Assembly: GCF_945859685.1 (NCBI RefSeq)
Contig: NC_079147.1
Coordinates: forward strand, 146,530,645-146,594,644
Source of the DNA: Eupeodes corollae
Taxonomy: Eukaryota; Arthropoda; Insecta; Diptera; Syrphidae
Reading direction: 5' to 3'
Length of the DNA stretch: 64,000 nt
Every line of letters starts with the position of its first letter. Position 1 is the stretch's first letter. This document shows, one piece after another, positions 1 to 11,800 of this stretch. Below the pieces are notes generated by a model that ran no database searches, had not been told where the DNA came from, and saw nothing but the letters and a program-made list of their open reading frames with translations. The translations under genes and the position numbers were made by a program.

Positions 1-130
1 GCACGATATTTAGATACTCTGCGTCACAGCAGTAATAACCTCTTTGGTGCTCTTTGTACGGCGGTGGTGCTGCGTCTCGACAGATGCGCATTATCCACTA
101 AAGCTTGGTTCAAAGCCGATCCATGTTTGC
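1..130. repeat. Fragment of an interspersed repeat, second copy at 36675-36770
   Basis: The stretch has the words GATACTCTGC, CAGCAGTAATAAC, TGCGTCT and GCATTATCCA in the same order as in 36675-36770. It is cut by the window edge. No coding capacity is seen, and the element type is unknown. Confidence 0.4.
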
Positions 131-2639
131 TCAAATTATCGCCTCTGCTGGCCGATTATGTCGAATGAATAAAGGATGCGTAATTGGACGAACCTTTGTT
201 TTGGTAATAAACTAGCACGATTTGAAAACGTCGTTCAGAAATAAATCTATTCACAAAGAAATGGTAAAACCAACAATACCAAGTGACAGCTGTCAAAAAC
301 TATTTCCCAGACTAAAAACCACAAGTCTAAAAAAAGAGTAATATTTTCGAAAGCGAAGATGCTTCGGTTTAACTGTGCAATGTTTTAACTTTAAGTGTGT
401 GCATAACTTTTAATGTTGATCCTTCTTTACCCTAAAAGTTCAATTAAACTAGGATTTATATCTTTCCAACTATATGAACATCAAAATTGATTACTTTTCA
501 TGATGATGATGAACTTCTTTGTTTTCCCAGATGCACAAACCCTAAAAATTAACTCACGGATTTAAAAGATTTACAAAATGAAACATACTAAAAGTTAAAA
601 CCAAAATACTTTTACTTTTTATTAATAGGTAGATCACTTAATTACTTTACTAACAAATTAAACTTAAGGAAAATCTTTTTCCACCCTAATGACTTCCTCA
701 CTTTACCTCTTGGTTTTTTCTCCATAAATAGGTATGTAGGTTGTTGTTTTCTATATACGACACAACCGGGCAAATGTGTTTCTCATCATAACCTATTTTA
801 GGTAGCTATACAAATATACTATAGTTACTGTACACATATAAGCCCTGTTTTTTTTTGCGTTTGCTCTCTAGAGTCTTGAAAGTCCTGATGCTGACTTCTG
901 CCACACAACCTTTTACTTTGCCATTTGCAACAAAATGAATTAATAAAAGCAACCAGTTTAGTACATAATTTGAGTTTTAATCTTTTCTCTCGGTTCTCGG
1001 AAGAAGAAAAGTTCTTATCCCCCGGTATTATCCTTCGTTTGCAAAGGATATGATGGTTGTATGGTATAGGTACCGTATCGTGCCGTATTGTGTTGCTTCT
1101 GCTGATGCTGATGGCTGATGATGCTGCTACTGGTGCTACTGCTTGCTTATGTGGAGTAATATAGTTTGGCTTAGGAAATGTGTTCTTCGAACAGTTTTAC
1201 CGCAACAACCATCATTTGCTGCCGTGTTGAATTTGCCGCTTAAGAGAAGTATCAAGTCAAGGATGCGTTTAAGCATCATCCCTAAGATAACTATCATCAC
1301 AGCACAGACAAAACATACATCCATATGAGTGTGTGTGTGATGTATCCTTGAGATATATAAAACCAAATTGACAACAACCTGTCATCGTACACAGCTGGAA
1401 CAAAGTCATTTATTTAGAGAAGAGGAAACAGAAGAAACGAAGTTGCAAAAACAGCAGCAGCAGTCTTAAATCATAAGAGTTATACGATGGAAACAGACAA
1501 TCCAATAGATAGTTTAAGAAATTTTATTATCAGATACATTTACTCCCTCTCACTCACTCTCTCTCTCTCTGGGGGGTTAAAGTTTGTTCGTTCCTTCGTT
1601 TGTTTTGTCGAGAACGTTGCACATAAGTTGGATAAATTTATCTCTACAATAAAGTCTATATCCTTGACTGAGTATAGGTATTGGCATCGGCGTCGGTAAG
1701 GCGTCGGCGGGACAATGTCGCAAAATTCCCCTAGCTCAATCTTCCAAACCAAACCCGTACCATACATCTCCTCTAAACAACCTTCCCCATTACTAAATAC
1801 AACCTACCTACCTGTTTGGTGAGGCAGAGAGAAAGCTTGAAAGGACGTTAAATTAATTATGACCGTTCCGAAACAATTTATTGCATTTCTTGTTATTGTG
1901 ATGCACCCACCTACAAGGAATAATACCCAGGTACCTTTTGTGTAGATTTTGAGATGAAGAATGTGAAGGTAGGGCGTCGGGCTCAAGGTTGGCTGACCCT
2001 GACCAAACCCATCATTGCACAAAGCATATTGTTTAAAAGGACAATTAGAAATGCCACATCCTTTAGTCTTCAGTCTACAGTCTTTAGTGTGCTGCTGATA
2101 ATTGTTTGCCAAAATCGACTTTAGGCGACAAATTTTAATTAAATTTACCCATGAGCCTTTATGGTTTCTTAATCAAGAATGTATATGCTATTATCGTTTA
2201 TAAGGAAGGAGAAAAGGATTATACTACCTATGAATTGTACATATATATAAAGGAATCACGTGTTGTGCTTCTGTTTAGTTGTGTAAGACGATAGATCTGT
2301 CGTATCTACATACTTCTACATATATTTACTTCCGTTTATTGTGGATTATGTATATCGATTTTGATTTAATAGTAATCAAAATTAATTTTTTATTGAACAG
2401 TAGTGTGGACATTTGATTGACATAGAAAATATGATAAAAATCTCTACTAATATTAAAGAGTTGAAGAATTTGTTTGTTTGCTTGTTTGTTTGTTTGTTTG
2501 TTTGTTTGTTTGAACACGCGTATCTTAGGAACCACTGGTTTGATTTCAAAAATTCTTTTAATCTTAGAAAGACCATTTATTTAGTAAGGCTACAGGCTAT
2601 TTAACATCACTCTAAGACTGATACGAGCGGAGAGAGCTA
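131..2639. other. AT-rich non-coding stretch with microsatellites
   Basis: No gene is supported here. The open frames are short, overlap on opposite strands and look like chance. Simple repeats include a CT run near 1550-1570, TGATGC-type triplets near 1095-1145, and a (GTTT)n run at about 2470-2512. This is probably intron or upstream sequence of Fur1. Confidence 0.5.
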
Positions 2640-3110
2640 CTACTGCGTGCACTGCGGAAACAGTTAAAGTTTTGTCTAACTTTCAAAATTGGCTCACTAT
2701 AACCTTTTTTTCTTACCAAATTTGTTCTAAAATAAAGCATGCGAGTATAGTAGGCGACTCAGCAAATATTATGGCCAAACAAATGAAATAACAACCTTTA
2801 CCAGTATACACCGACGGCTCCAAGATTGGTTTAGGTTTCAAAAGCTCTTGGATTAGCCACCTTATTTAGGACTCCTAATTTCAGCAATGCCTACCAAGCT
2901 GAGGTCTTCGCAGAGATGAAAGCCCCTAGACAAATCTCAATGATGCAAATACTAAGATTTTGATTGGTTCCTTTTCACAATGGTATCTTACAAAAATGAA
3001 TAAACTGATGATCTGGAAAGAATAAGTTCAAAAATTGACTACCTGAGTTAAAACCAGAACACTATGGCCAAACAAACAATCAAACACAAAATTGATATCT
3101 TCAATACGGA
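2640..3110 (+). mobile_element. Decayed RNase H remnant of a non-LTR retrotransposon
   Basis: Around 2800 a frame reads YTDGSK followed by G-x-GF. This is the first active-site block of the RNase H domain found at the C-terminus of I/R1/LOA-type LINEs. The frame then continues with several stops. No other domain is readable. The upstream words resembling an intact coding frame near 2660-2780 are too degraded to place. Confidence 0.4.
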
Positions 3111-3606
3111 CGACTAATGCAGCGGTTTTAGTGATTATAGTTTACATGACCCCATTACCTGTAGATCTGCCCTGCGATATTCCATTTAAGAAACAGGTGC
3201 CTCTGAAGACTTTTCTTCAATTCTGGATGAACTCTGGTATTCAAAGCAAAAACTTGTTATACTTCGCCTACAAAATGGCTTGAAAGTTCCTAATCCATAA
3301 CAATACAAATTGCCAAAAGGTGGGAAAATGCTCCCTTAACCAAACGTATGTCGTACCAAACCCACCCATTAGGCAGTGCATGGAGCCATTGCTCCTACGG
3401 CTCTGAGAGGAGGAATTGAGCCCACCTTATGGCGGTAAAGTAGTCAAACATGTGCAAGAAACTCTGGTGCGTTAACCTCTTATCACTCAAGTGCATATAC
3501 CGCCTGATATTTTCAAACAATTTCGAGCTGGTAGGAACTACACCCACGCTTTTCGTGGGGTAAGCCATGGGACTCTTAGGTTGTCATCTAGGCTATTTAA
3601 GTGTGA

Positions 3607-3849
3607 GTACCCGTGGCATGATGATCTGTGCGTTGGACTGTCATGCGAGAGATCCTGGGTTCGATCCCTGCCTGTGCCACCTAAATTTTAATTCACGTTT
3701 ACTTGTGAGAATTGACAAATTCTCCAAAAGTAATTCTTGTCATGAAAAAGTGCTTCCTCAAATTAGCACACAGGAATTGTTGAGAGTTGTCAGTCACTAG
3801 GCCCTAGCTCTACGGACTGTTGCGCCACCTAATTTATTTATTATTTATC
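3607..3849 (+). mobile_element. tRNA-derived SINE, copy 1, with 9-bp target duplication
   Basis: The head resembles a tRNA gene: an A-box-like TGGCATGATGATCTGTGCG and a perfect B box GGTTCGATCCC at about 3659-3669. A body of about 130 bp follows, and then the tail CGGACTGTTGCGCCACCT with TTTA repeats. The direct repeat TAAGTGTGA flanks it (3598-3606 and 3850-3858), which marks a retroposed insertion. The tail matches the 3' end of the RTE-type LINE at 7661-11087, suggesting that this LINE supplied the machinery. A second copy lies at 27013-27289. It is not a functional tRNA gene, because no cloverleaf is completed. Confidence 0.8.
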
Positions 3850-3858
3850 TAAGTGTGA

Positions 3859-5084
3859 CGGTTACAATACCTACCGTCAACTCACTAACTTTACCCAACA
3901 CAATCGATTTTCGATTACATTTATTTCACGCTAAGAGTCTGTTAACCAAAATCGGACAACTTAGCCTCGTTAAATTTCGGTCTAATAAACTTAATTATTA
4001 AAACTCTCAACCCCAATTTTCAACAACAAAAAACAAAAAAAAACATGCTGTTCTTCCAAAAAACTTCCAATATTCTTTTCTTCAAACTAGTGCGGCTAAA
4101 CTTACATAAATTCGGAGCACAAAAAAAAAAACAGAAGTATCTTTTGAAAAGTTTGAAAATCATAATTTCCAAGAAAGAGTATTAAAAAAAATATTGATAG
4201 CAAATTTTTACACAGTAAATTTATACACACCTGTATCTGCAGAAGATGGTTTATATTTATATTCCTTACAGGTATCAAGATATCATGTATCCATGGAAAT
4301 AGTACCTTCCTTGTGCTTTAGGGACGAACCAAGAATAAGTAATAAATTAAATTTTCAAATTCTCCTACACTTACAAATACCTTGTACATACACATGTAGT
4401 GTTTTGAAGTACATACATACATACATAAATTCGTAGCTACTTCAAGATTTTGGTGAAATCCCTTTTGGGTGAAGAGGTTAAATTTAATGATTCAAATTAT
4501 TATACCCTCATCAAGGGAAACAGAACTAAATTCTAAGATTTACTAGAAAATGGAATACAGAATAATAAGGTTTGTGGTTTTGCTAAATTCATTTATATGG
4601 TTGAAGCTTGAAGATGATGCATATGGGTGAAGTGAATATTATGAGATCTACTTGTTTTTGTTTGTAGGTTTAGATTATAAACCAGCATAGCAGGGATAGA
4701 ATGAAATTTATTCAATTCCTTAGAACAATAGTTACATAGAATACAAAACAATACCTTGATTTGTTAATAAATGATTTCTCGAAGCAATTTAACAAAACAA
4801 AGAAAACCATGTTAATATTTTAGCAACATTCAAAGCTATGGTTTGCTTCTGTAATCAATAAGCTGTCAAAATGTTCAGTCAAAGGTTTGGCATGCCACCA
4901 TGCATTGTTTCTTGCTTAACGAAGTTGTAGATATTATTAACAAGTATCAGTGCATCATCCTATTTTCCGAGAGCAACTGTTCTGTTGAATCCCCTTCTCC
5001 TCAAATTATTGACCGATAGTACTTACGTCCTTTCATTCCAAGCTCATAGAAACGCAAATTAATTATCAATTTAAGAAGTTAGAA
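3859..5084. other. Non-coding, nothing recognised
   Basis: AT-rich sequence with an ACATACAT run near 4410-4428. No frame with family motifs was found on either strand. Confidence 0.4.
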
Positions 5085-6180
5085 TCTTTAGAAACGAAAG
5101 CTTCTTCATGATCGGCAGAACTGCTTTCGTAGCAGCAGGTCCGCTGAAGATCATTTGTAAAAAACATGAGGAATTCTTTCTCTTCATCGGTTCCTACGCT
5201 CTATGTCAATGACACTCCTTTTCTTAGCTCTTTAGAGAAAGCTAATCTCTTTGCTAGGCAGTTCGCCGCCAATTCTACGCTTCCAGTGAGTGTTATCCTG
5301 TACTTGAGCGAGTTAGTGATTCTATGGGACCAATCTTTTTTCGCACTCGTATTGTGGAAAGAGTCCTTAGAGATTAAAAGACATATATATTGTTCTGAAG
5401 AGGTTTTCTTCAACGCTGGCAAAACCACTGCGTAAGCTTTATCATCTGTCCTACTCCTCAGGTCTCTATCCGAGAGGATGGAAAAGTGCATTTGTCCAGC
5501 CTATTCCCAAAAAAGGCGAATCTTCCCTTCTTTCCAAGGTCATGAAAACACTGATTAATTATCAGCTTAATTATAAGCTTAATCTTGAAGATCGAAAGCT
5601 TCTTAATGACCGGCAATACAGCTTTCGTAGCAATAGGTCCACTGGTGATCTAATGGTTCATCTCACCGAACCGAGTGGAGTAAACCTTTACATCGTTTTG
5701 GAGAAAGTAAGATATTTAAAATGCATTTGATAGGGTTTGGCACCAGGCTCTCGTATCGAAAATGCGTGCTTTCGGTTTTCATAAATCCCTGCTTCATTGG
5801 ACTAGTAATTACTTTATGGATCGTTCAATACAAGTAGTATTGGATGGATTCAAGTCTAAAAACCATAAAATAAATGCTGGTGTGTCCCAGGGCTATGTTT
5901 TATCTCCAACACTCTTTCTCATTTTTATTAATGATCTCCTGTCTGCAACATCTTATCCAATACATTGTTTCGCTGACGATAGTACTCTTAGCTTTTTATA
6001 TTTGTTTTCAGACTCACATCCGTCTTCTTCGGATGTGGCCCGCAAGGTGTTTGGGTTTCCTTAGGCGATGCAAGAAATATTTCATCCCTTCCGATCTGGC
6101 TGTTATCTACAAGACTTATAGACGTGCTGGTGCTCCTGCCCATATACATTCCCAGACCCGCATCGCTCTTCTTCGATAAG
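5085..6180 (+). mobile_element. Decayed LINE (family B) reverse transcriptase fragment
   Basis: Shifting frames encode reverse transcriptase blocks. These are an upstream PRGWKSAFVQPIPKKG motif, a DRQYSFR-type block, GVSQGYVLSPTLFLIFINDL at about 5875-5935 and the catalytic box FADDST at about 5970. Frameshifts, stops and an internal deletion after the FADD box kill it. At 5085-5150 there is a separate scrap that reads like the DRQ-block again, suggesting duplication or nested pieces. The same family recurs at 31800-32974 and 20390-20600. The clade is uncertain, perhaps jockey- or CR1-like. Confidence 0.7.
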
Positions 6181-6239
6181 CTCATTAAATTCTTTGGTTT
6201 ATTTGCATAGAACTTTGAAATAAGAAATCCCACAGGAAA

Positions 6240-6665
6240 AGTCTAGCGAATCGAAGTTTGAGCTCCTGGATTAGTTGGATCTTGTACGGGTGTAGGCCAA
6301 AATCTAGACGCAAAAGTCACCAAGTTTAAATCTGCGAAAGGCCTAATTCTTGTGCACAGCAAGGAATAGATTGCTCTGGGGATCTTGCATTCCTTGAACG
6401 TTCGGTTATTACTGATTGTTTACTGAACCGGTCGTCTCAAATTTGGCTACCAAACGTTGAAGAGTCGACTGCGAAGGGCCACCACGTAAAATAGGGACAT
6501 TGCGCGCTAGGTTAACGTAACCTAACACTCATTTTGATAAAAAAGTTTTATCATTTGAAAGTGCTGTTCTATCGTGTTACATGCCATAATGATTTGACAT
6601 AAGCAACTGAATAATAAACAACAACATTTGACCGATGTCAGCAAAACAAAATGGCCGCCACGGAG
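6240..6665 (-). mobile_element. Mariner-type transposase fragment, N-terminal part
   Basis: Read on the minus strand from about 6590, a start codon is followed by a helix-turn-helix-like N-terminus of mariner transposases (QHFQMIKLFYQNEC). Degraded frames then lead to a block corresponding to the conserved PYKIQL region, at about 6270. In-frame stops are present and the catalytic half is missing. The sequence upstream of the start contains GGCCGCCA words shared with the MITE at 49093-49433, consistent with a terminal region of the same mariner group. Confidence 0.6.
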
Positions 6666-6734
6666 CGCTTAAATCCTCCCGCGCTAATTGAAAAACCATT
6701 TACAATGCTTGTGGAATTCAGTGCACATTTTCTT

Positions 6735-7160
6735 CTAACCGAAGGAAATCTTCAAAAGATTCTCGTTAAAAATCGGTACCAAGTAGTCTAGGACTCTTAC
6801 CGCACTAAAACCACAGATTAATTTGGACCAATCGTAAAAGACCGTTTTGGCGTTGGTATGACCTTGCAACCGTTGAATTAGTGATACCTACAGCTCGATT
6901 TAAACACTTCTGTAACAAATTCAATTTTAAGGTCAGGATGTAGGTTTCTATTTCTTATATACCAAGAAGGATTTATAATTCCTCGATAGGCTTTGTTTTG
7001 AAATTTTTGGAACGATTCAGAGCTTTTTTTTCTTTGTACATTCTCAAGAAGAATGCCATGTGTTCAAATGGGTTTGAGTACTCCCTTATATAACCTTGAG
7101 ATTCCAGGTGCAAGTATAAATGAGTTAGTGGTAAGCTTTTCACAATCAAAAGAAACAAAG
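6735..7160 (-). mobile_element. Jockey-like LINE 3' fragment (family C)
   Basis: The 3' untranslated region and the end of ORF2 match, block by block, the better-preserved copy at 36882-40180. Shared pieces include CGGTACC-AGTAGT, GACTCTTACCGCACTAAAACCAC and the region around 36920-37430. The copy is truncated at 5' and decayed. Confidence 0.7.
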
Positions 7161-7646
7161 AGGAGCCAACTTATCTTGCGACTTTATCCAACATTTTTGA
7201 ATTTATTTTCAAAACAATTTCTTTTTTAGTGATATTTGACAAAGAAATTAATCGTCATATATGTTAGTTTGTGAATCAGGTTAAACGCTTACAGAGAACT
7301 CAGCATTACTCTGTACTAAATTACAAACATCTTCCGTCAGTGTCACATAGCCCTCGGCAGTCAGCATCGGCTTTTAATAGCCGATCTCCTATTTTTAAAA
7401 GTGTTTCGACGTTTTTTACAATTTTGTGCTTTTTCAGTATACGAAACGCCCAATGGTATGCAACGGTGATAAGTCCAAAACCATCAGCACCTAATTATCT
7501 GCTACTAATTAGTGTTTTTAAAAAGGAATATAATAAATATCTAATTATGTTACCGTCTCGAATAGACCGATAAACGCAGTACTTTAAAACACCTTACATC
7601 CTTGTTAGTACCTACGTATGGCAAATCAGTCATAATATTGCTCCGT
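7161..7646. other. Non-coding, nothing recognised
   Basis: No coding or repeat signal could be assigned. The end of this stretch supplies the left target duplication of the next element. Confidence 0.4.
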
Positions 7647-7660
7647 TACGATGTGAAAAC

Positions 7661-10600
7661 ATTCTCTGTCTATCAACTCCTACTCGCACCTCCCCGCGGT
7701 GAACATCGGGTGCCTAGTACCTCAACTGGAGATTGGGTTCCAACCCCAGTGGAAAGTTGTTGGGTCAGCAAACGAGAGAGGGTGGGAGAGGTGTTTCCAC
7801 TAAGGCACCTCTCCTTATCAAGGCGGCAGCGGACGAATTCTCAAGATAGAATCAACGGTGGCGTCTACAGTTCCAGTAAGGTCGAACTACTTAGTGAACA
7901 CCTTATAGGGCTTCTTCGACATATTCGGAGCCCAGGCCTATAAGGAGCGGTTCATCCGGCTCCCCTTCCTTGGAGTTATACTAAGGATCTGGCCCTCCAG
8001 GTTGGGGGTTGTGCCGTCGGGGTGACTTCCTGGCCACGTAAAAACATCATAGTTTCGAAGCAACAACAAGCCTCGGATACGGACGGATCCACTGTTGACA
8101 ACCCACGCAAACGAAATAAGGACAACGAACTTCGGATATGTACGTGGAATGTTAGGTCCCTTAACAGACCACGTGCAGCCGAACAATTAGCGGAAGCCCT
8201 AAACTGCTGCAAGGCAGATATTACAGCCATCCAAGAAGTGCGATGGGATGGACCGGGTAAACGCAAACTAAAAGACTGCGATATCTACTACGGCGACTGC
8301 TACCGAGAACAAAGACAGCGTCTATTTGGGTGTGGATTTGTTGTTGGAACTAGGCTCAGGCAAAAAGTCTTGAGATTCAACAGTGTGAGCGAGCGCATCA
8401 CGACAATCCGCATCAAGGCTAAATTCGCCAATATAAGCCTAATATGCGCGCATGCCCCAACAGAGGAGAAAGATGAAGACACCAAAGATATGTTCTTCGA
8501 GCTCTTGGACAAGACATATGAGCAGTGCCCTGGCTATGACATTAAAATTGTCTTAGGAGATTTTAATGCCAAGCTAGGAAGAGAAGACATCTTTGGTGGC
8601 ATAATCGGGAGATACAGCCTGCACGACACTACCTCCGACAACGGATTCAGGCTGGTCGATTTCGCTGCGGGGCGAGAAGTTCTGGTAGCTAGTACGCAGT
8701 TCACGCATCTTAATATCCACAAGGGGACATGGAAATCTCCTGATCAATCAACCGTCAACCAGATTGACCACATTGCGATCGACGCACGACACTTCTCCAG
8801 TATCCAGGATATCCGAACATTCCGAGAGGCCAACATTGACTCGGACCACTACCTCGTTGTAGCCAAGGTACGGCTACGGATATCCCGATCCAAGCCAAAA
8901 CAAGGAAGTACTGTGAGAAGATTCGACGTTAGACGGCTACAATTGCAAGAGACTGCCATGTCCTTTTCCGATCGAGTCTCTAATAACCTCCTAAGTAGTC
9001 CTATGCTTCCTGCATTAAGCATTGAAAACCAGTGGCAACATTGCCTTGCAGCCATCAGAGATGCCGCCTCTGAAGTGCTATGTTTCACACGGCCACCACA
9101 GCGAAACCCCTGGTTTGACGACGAATGCCGGCAAGCTCACGCAGCGAAACAAGAGGCATACAAAACGGCGCTGCACAAAAGGACGAGAGCTGCTCGCGAG
9201 CTCTACGAGCAAAAGAGGAGAGAGGAACACTGGCTTCTTAGGCGGAAAAAAAGAGAGCATGAGAAGCGCGCGATCGAGGAGATAGAGGGATGTCACAACA
9301 GGAATGAGGTTCGTAAATTTTACCAAAAGGTAAAAAAACCTCCCAAGGGTACCAGCCACGAACCGAAGCCTGTAAAGACGATCAAGGGAACATCGTAGTA
9401 GAACCACAGTCGATGCTGAGAATATGGAAAGATCACTTCTCCAAATTATATAACGGCGATGACGAACCGTATTCCGCTGTAAGGGAGATAGAACCACACA
9501 ACCTCGGCGACGCAGATCAACAATTCCGCCTACCCGACCTTGACGAAGTGAAGATAGCTATATCTAAACTTAAGTCAAACAAAGCTGCTGGAGCTGACGG
9601 CATCACCGCCGAACTATTCAAAGCAGCAGGCGATGACTTGGTAGGGAGCATGCACCAACTCATCTGCAAAATTTGGTCGGAAGAAAGCACGCCCGATGAG
9701 TGGAATCTCAGCATAGTGTGCCCGATACATAAGAAAGGAGACCCTCTAAACTGCGCCAACTACAGAGGCATCAGTCTCCTTAACATTGCGTATAAGATCC
9801 TCTCTGCCGTATTATGTGAACGTCTGAAGCCATTCGTCAACAACCTGATTGGTCCTTATCAGTGTGGCTTCAGACCAGGAAAGTCCACTATCGACCAAAT
9901 ATTCACACTTTGGCAGATCTTGGAAAAAACCCAGTAGCTTCAAATCGATACCCACCATCTCTTTATCGATTTTAAAGCCGCGTATGACAGCATCTATAGG
10001 GAAGAGCTCTACCGAGCAATGTCTAGTTTTGGCATCCCTGTCAAACTTATCCGTTTGTGCAGAATGACGATGGAGAATGCACGCTGCTCTATCAAGGTCG
10101 GAAAAGATCTTACCGATGCATTTGATGTCAAAAAAGGTTTTAGACAAGGCGATGCACTGTCATGCGACTTCTTCAACATCGTTCTATAAAGAATTGTGCA
10201 AAACTCAACCGTCAACACTAGAGGCACAATCTTCCAAAGATCCATCCAATTACTCGGATATGCAGATGATATTGACATAATTGGAAGATCATAGCGTGAT
10301 GTCAGTGGAGCGTTTTTTAGCATTGCGACGGAAGCGAAGAAGATGGGTTTAGTGGTCAATGAGGGCAAGACCAAGTATATGCTGTCATCAAAAAAGGACA
10401 CTGAACGACGACGTCTTGGACAAAACGTCACCATGGACAGCTGTAACTTTGAGGTAGTTAAGGACTTTGTCTACCTAGGCACCGCTATTAGTGCAGACAA
10501 CGACACCAGCGCTGAAATCAAACGAAGAATAACTCTTGCAAATCGCTGCTTCTTTGGACTTAGAAGGCAATTGAGAAGCAAAGTCCTCTCTCGAGCATGT

Positions 10601-11087
10601 AAAATCACCATCTATAAGACACTCATCATCCCGGTTCTCATTTATGGCGCTGAGGCCTGGTCCCTGTCAAAGAAAAATGAGAGCGTCTAAGGATGCTTCG
10701 AGAGAAAAATTCTTCGGGCGATTTTTGGTCCCGTACGCATAGATGGAGAATGGAGGAGAAGATATAACGACGAGCTGTACGGGTAGTACAGCGACACTGA
10801 CCTAGTTAGCAGAATCAAAGTCCAACGGCTTAGATGGCTAGGTCATGTAGAGCGGATGGACATCAACGCTCCAGCCCGGTAGGTCTTCGAATCCAATCCC
10901 GAGGGGCGGCGCAGTAGAGGAAGACCGCGACTCAAGTGGCGCACCGAGGTGGGAGAGGACCTCAACCAAATTGGCATGCGAAACTGGAGACAGCTAGCTA
11001 GGGACCGAGCTGGCTGGAGACGCTTGTTGGTTGAGGCCCAGGTCCGCCCCGGACTGTAGCGCCACCTTAAGTAAGTAAGTAAGTAAG
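7661..11087 (+). mobile_element. Full-length RTE-type LINE (family A, copy A1)
   Basis: The 3.4-kb element has a 5' leader, one endonuclease-reverse transcriptase reading frame, and a 3' end made of TAAG repeats (about 11067-11087) instead of poly(A). This layout and length fit the RTE clade. Near-perfect direct repeats flank it (TACGATGTGAAAA at 7647-7659 and TACGACGTGAAAA at 11088-11100), so both ends are defined. Other copies or fragments lie at 14315-15405, 18230-18725, 35306-36250 and 41743-43565. The element is inactive because of one frameshift and several stops. Confidence 0.85.
8022..11058 (+). pseudogene. RTE-type endonuclease/reverse transcriptase, broken
   Basis: About 1010 codons. 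The N-terminal half (8100-8870) is an AP-like endonuclease: TWNVRSLN, QEVRW, LGDFNAKLG and finally SDHYLV. The reverse transcriptase begins near 9540 with AADGIT, and has NYRGISLLN, YQCGFRPGKST, KKGFRQGDALSC and the active site GYADDIDII at about 10255-10280. The C-terminal thumb has PVLIYGAEAW and the SRGRPRLKW block. Breaks are a one-base frame change near 9365 (frame 0 to frame 2), a TAG at 9935, a TAA near 10187, a TAG near 10292 and further stops from 10688. The first codon at 8022 is GTG. No clear ATG start was found, so the true start is unsure. Confidence 0.85.
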
Positions 11088-11149
11088 TACGACGTGAAAA
11101 ACGGACAAACATACAAACAAACAAACTGACTTTTCCCTTTTTAATATTA

Positions 11150-11800
11150 GTATGGCTTAGTTTTTTTCTGGATATCTAGTTAGTAAGTTATTTCTTTTTT
11201 TTTTCTTTTTGAAGATCTCTTTCCATTCAAGCTTTTTATCCAAGGCCATTCCAAGGTATTGGGCAGTAATGAAGTGAGGTACTTCTTTAGTCTTTATGGA
11301 AATTGAAACTGTGTTGATTTTGTTTCGTTTAGTTTGATACTTTATTATTATAGATTGCATTTTGCAATTTTTGTGTAGCCCTTGCAAATTAGGTATCGGT
11401 CACCAATATTGCTGTATCATCACCAAAGATTTCCTTGAAAGCGTTGATATCCATTCTATGTATGTTGGTCCTAAGACACTTCCTTGCGGTACCCGGCTCC
11501 TGTTTTCTTTAGAATACCGTGTGCTCTAAAGAGTGTAACGCACGATTTCAGTATCTCGTTGTAAGCCCTGGGAATGTTCCAACTGTAGTTTGTACTCAAT
11601 TCCAAAGTTCCAATAGTTGTCAAAGGTTCAAAAAACATCTCAAAATATAGCCGCATTCTTGTTTTTCTTCAAGTAGTTTTTCCACATCGTGGAATGTTTA
11701 TTCATTTCTGGTCTGCGAGGTGGTACTTCAGTAGGTGGCTTGTATTGTTTAAACATAATCATTACTTCTGTAATTTCTCCAACAACTTCAAAGTTTGACT
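11150..11800 (-). mobile_element. Jockey-like LINE fragment (family C) with RT C-terminal region
   Basis: On the minus strand it parallels 37430-38260 of the copy at 36882-40180, including the region coding AKYLGM, the FADD-equivalent area near 11410 and a GVPQGSVLG-equivalent near 11480. Multiple frameshifts and stops are present. Confidence 0.7.

Noticed and set aside
2382..2604. Three open frames over the (GTTT)n run
   Set aside because: They encode repeats of CLFV or NKQT only because the unit is four bases long. No other support.
3607..3690. tRNA gene
   Set aside because: A and B boxes are present, but no complete cloverleaf. The 3' body, the LINE-like tail and the target duplication show it is a SINE.
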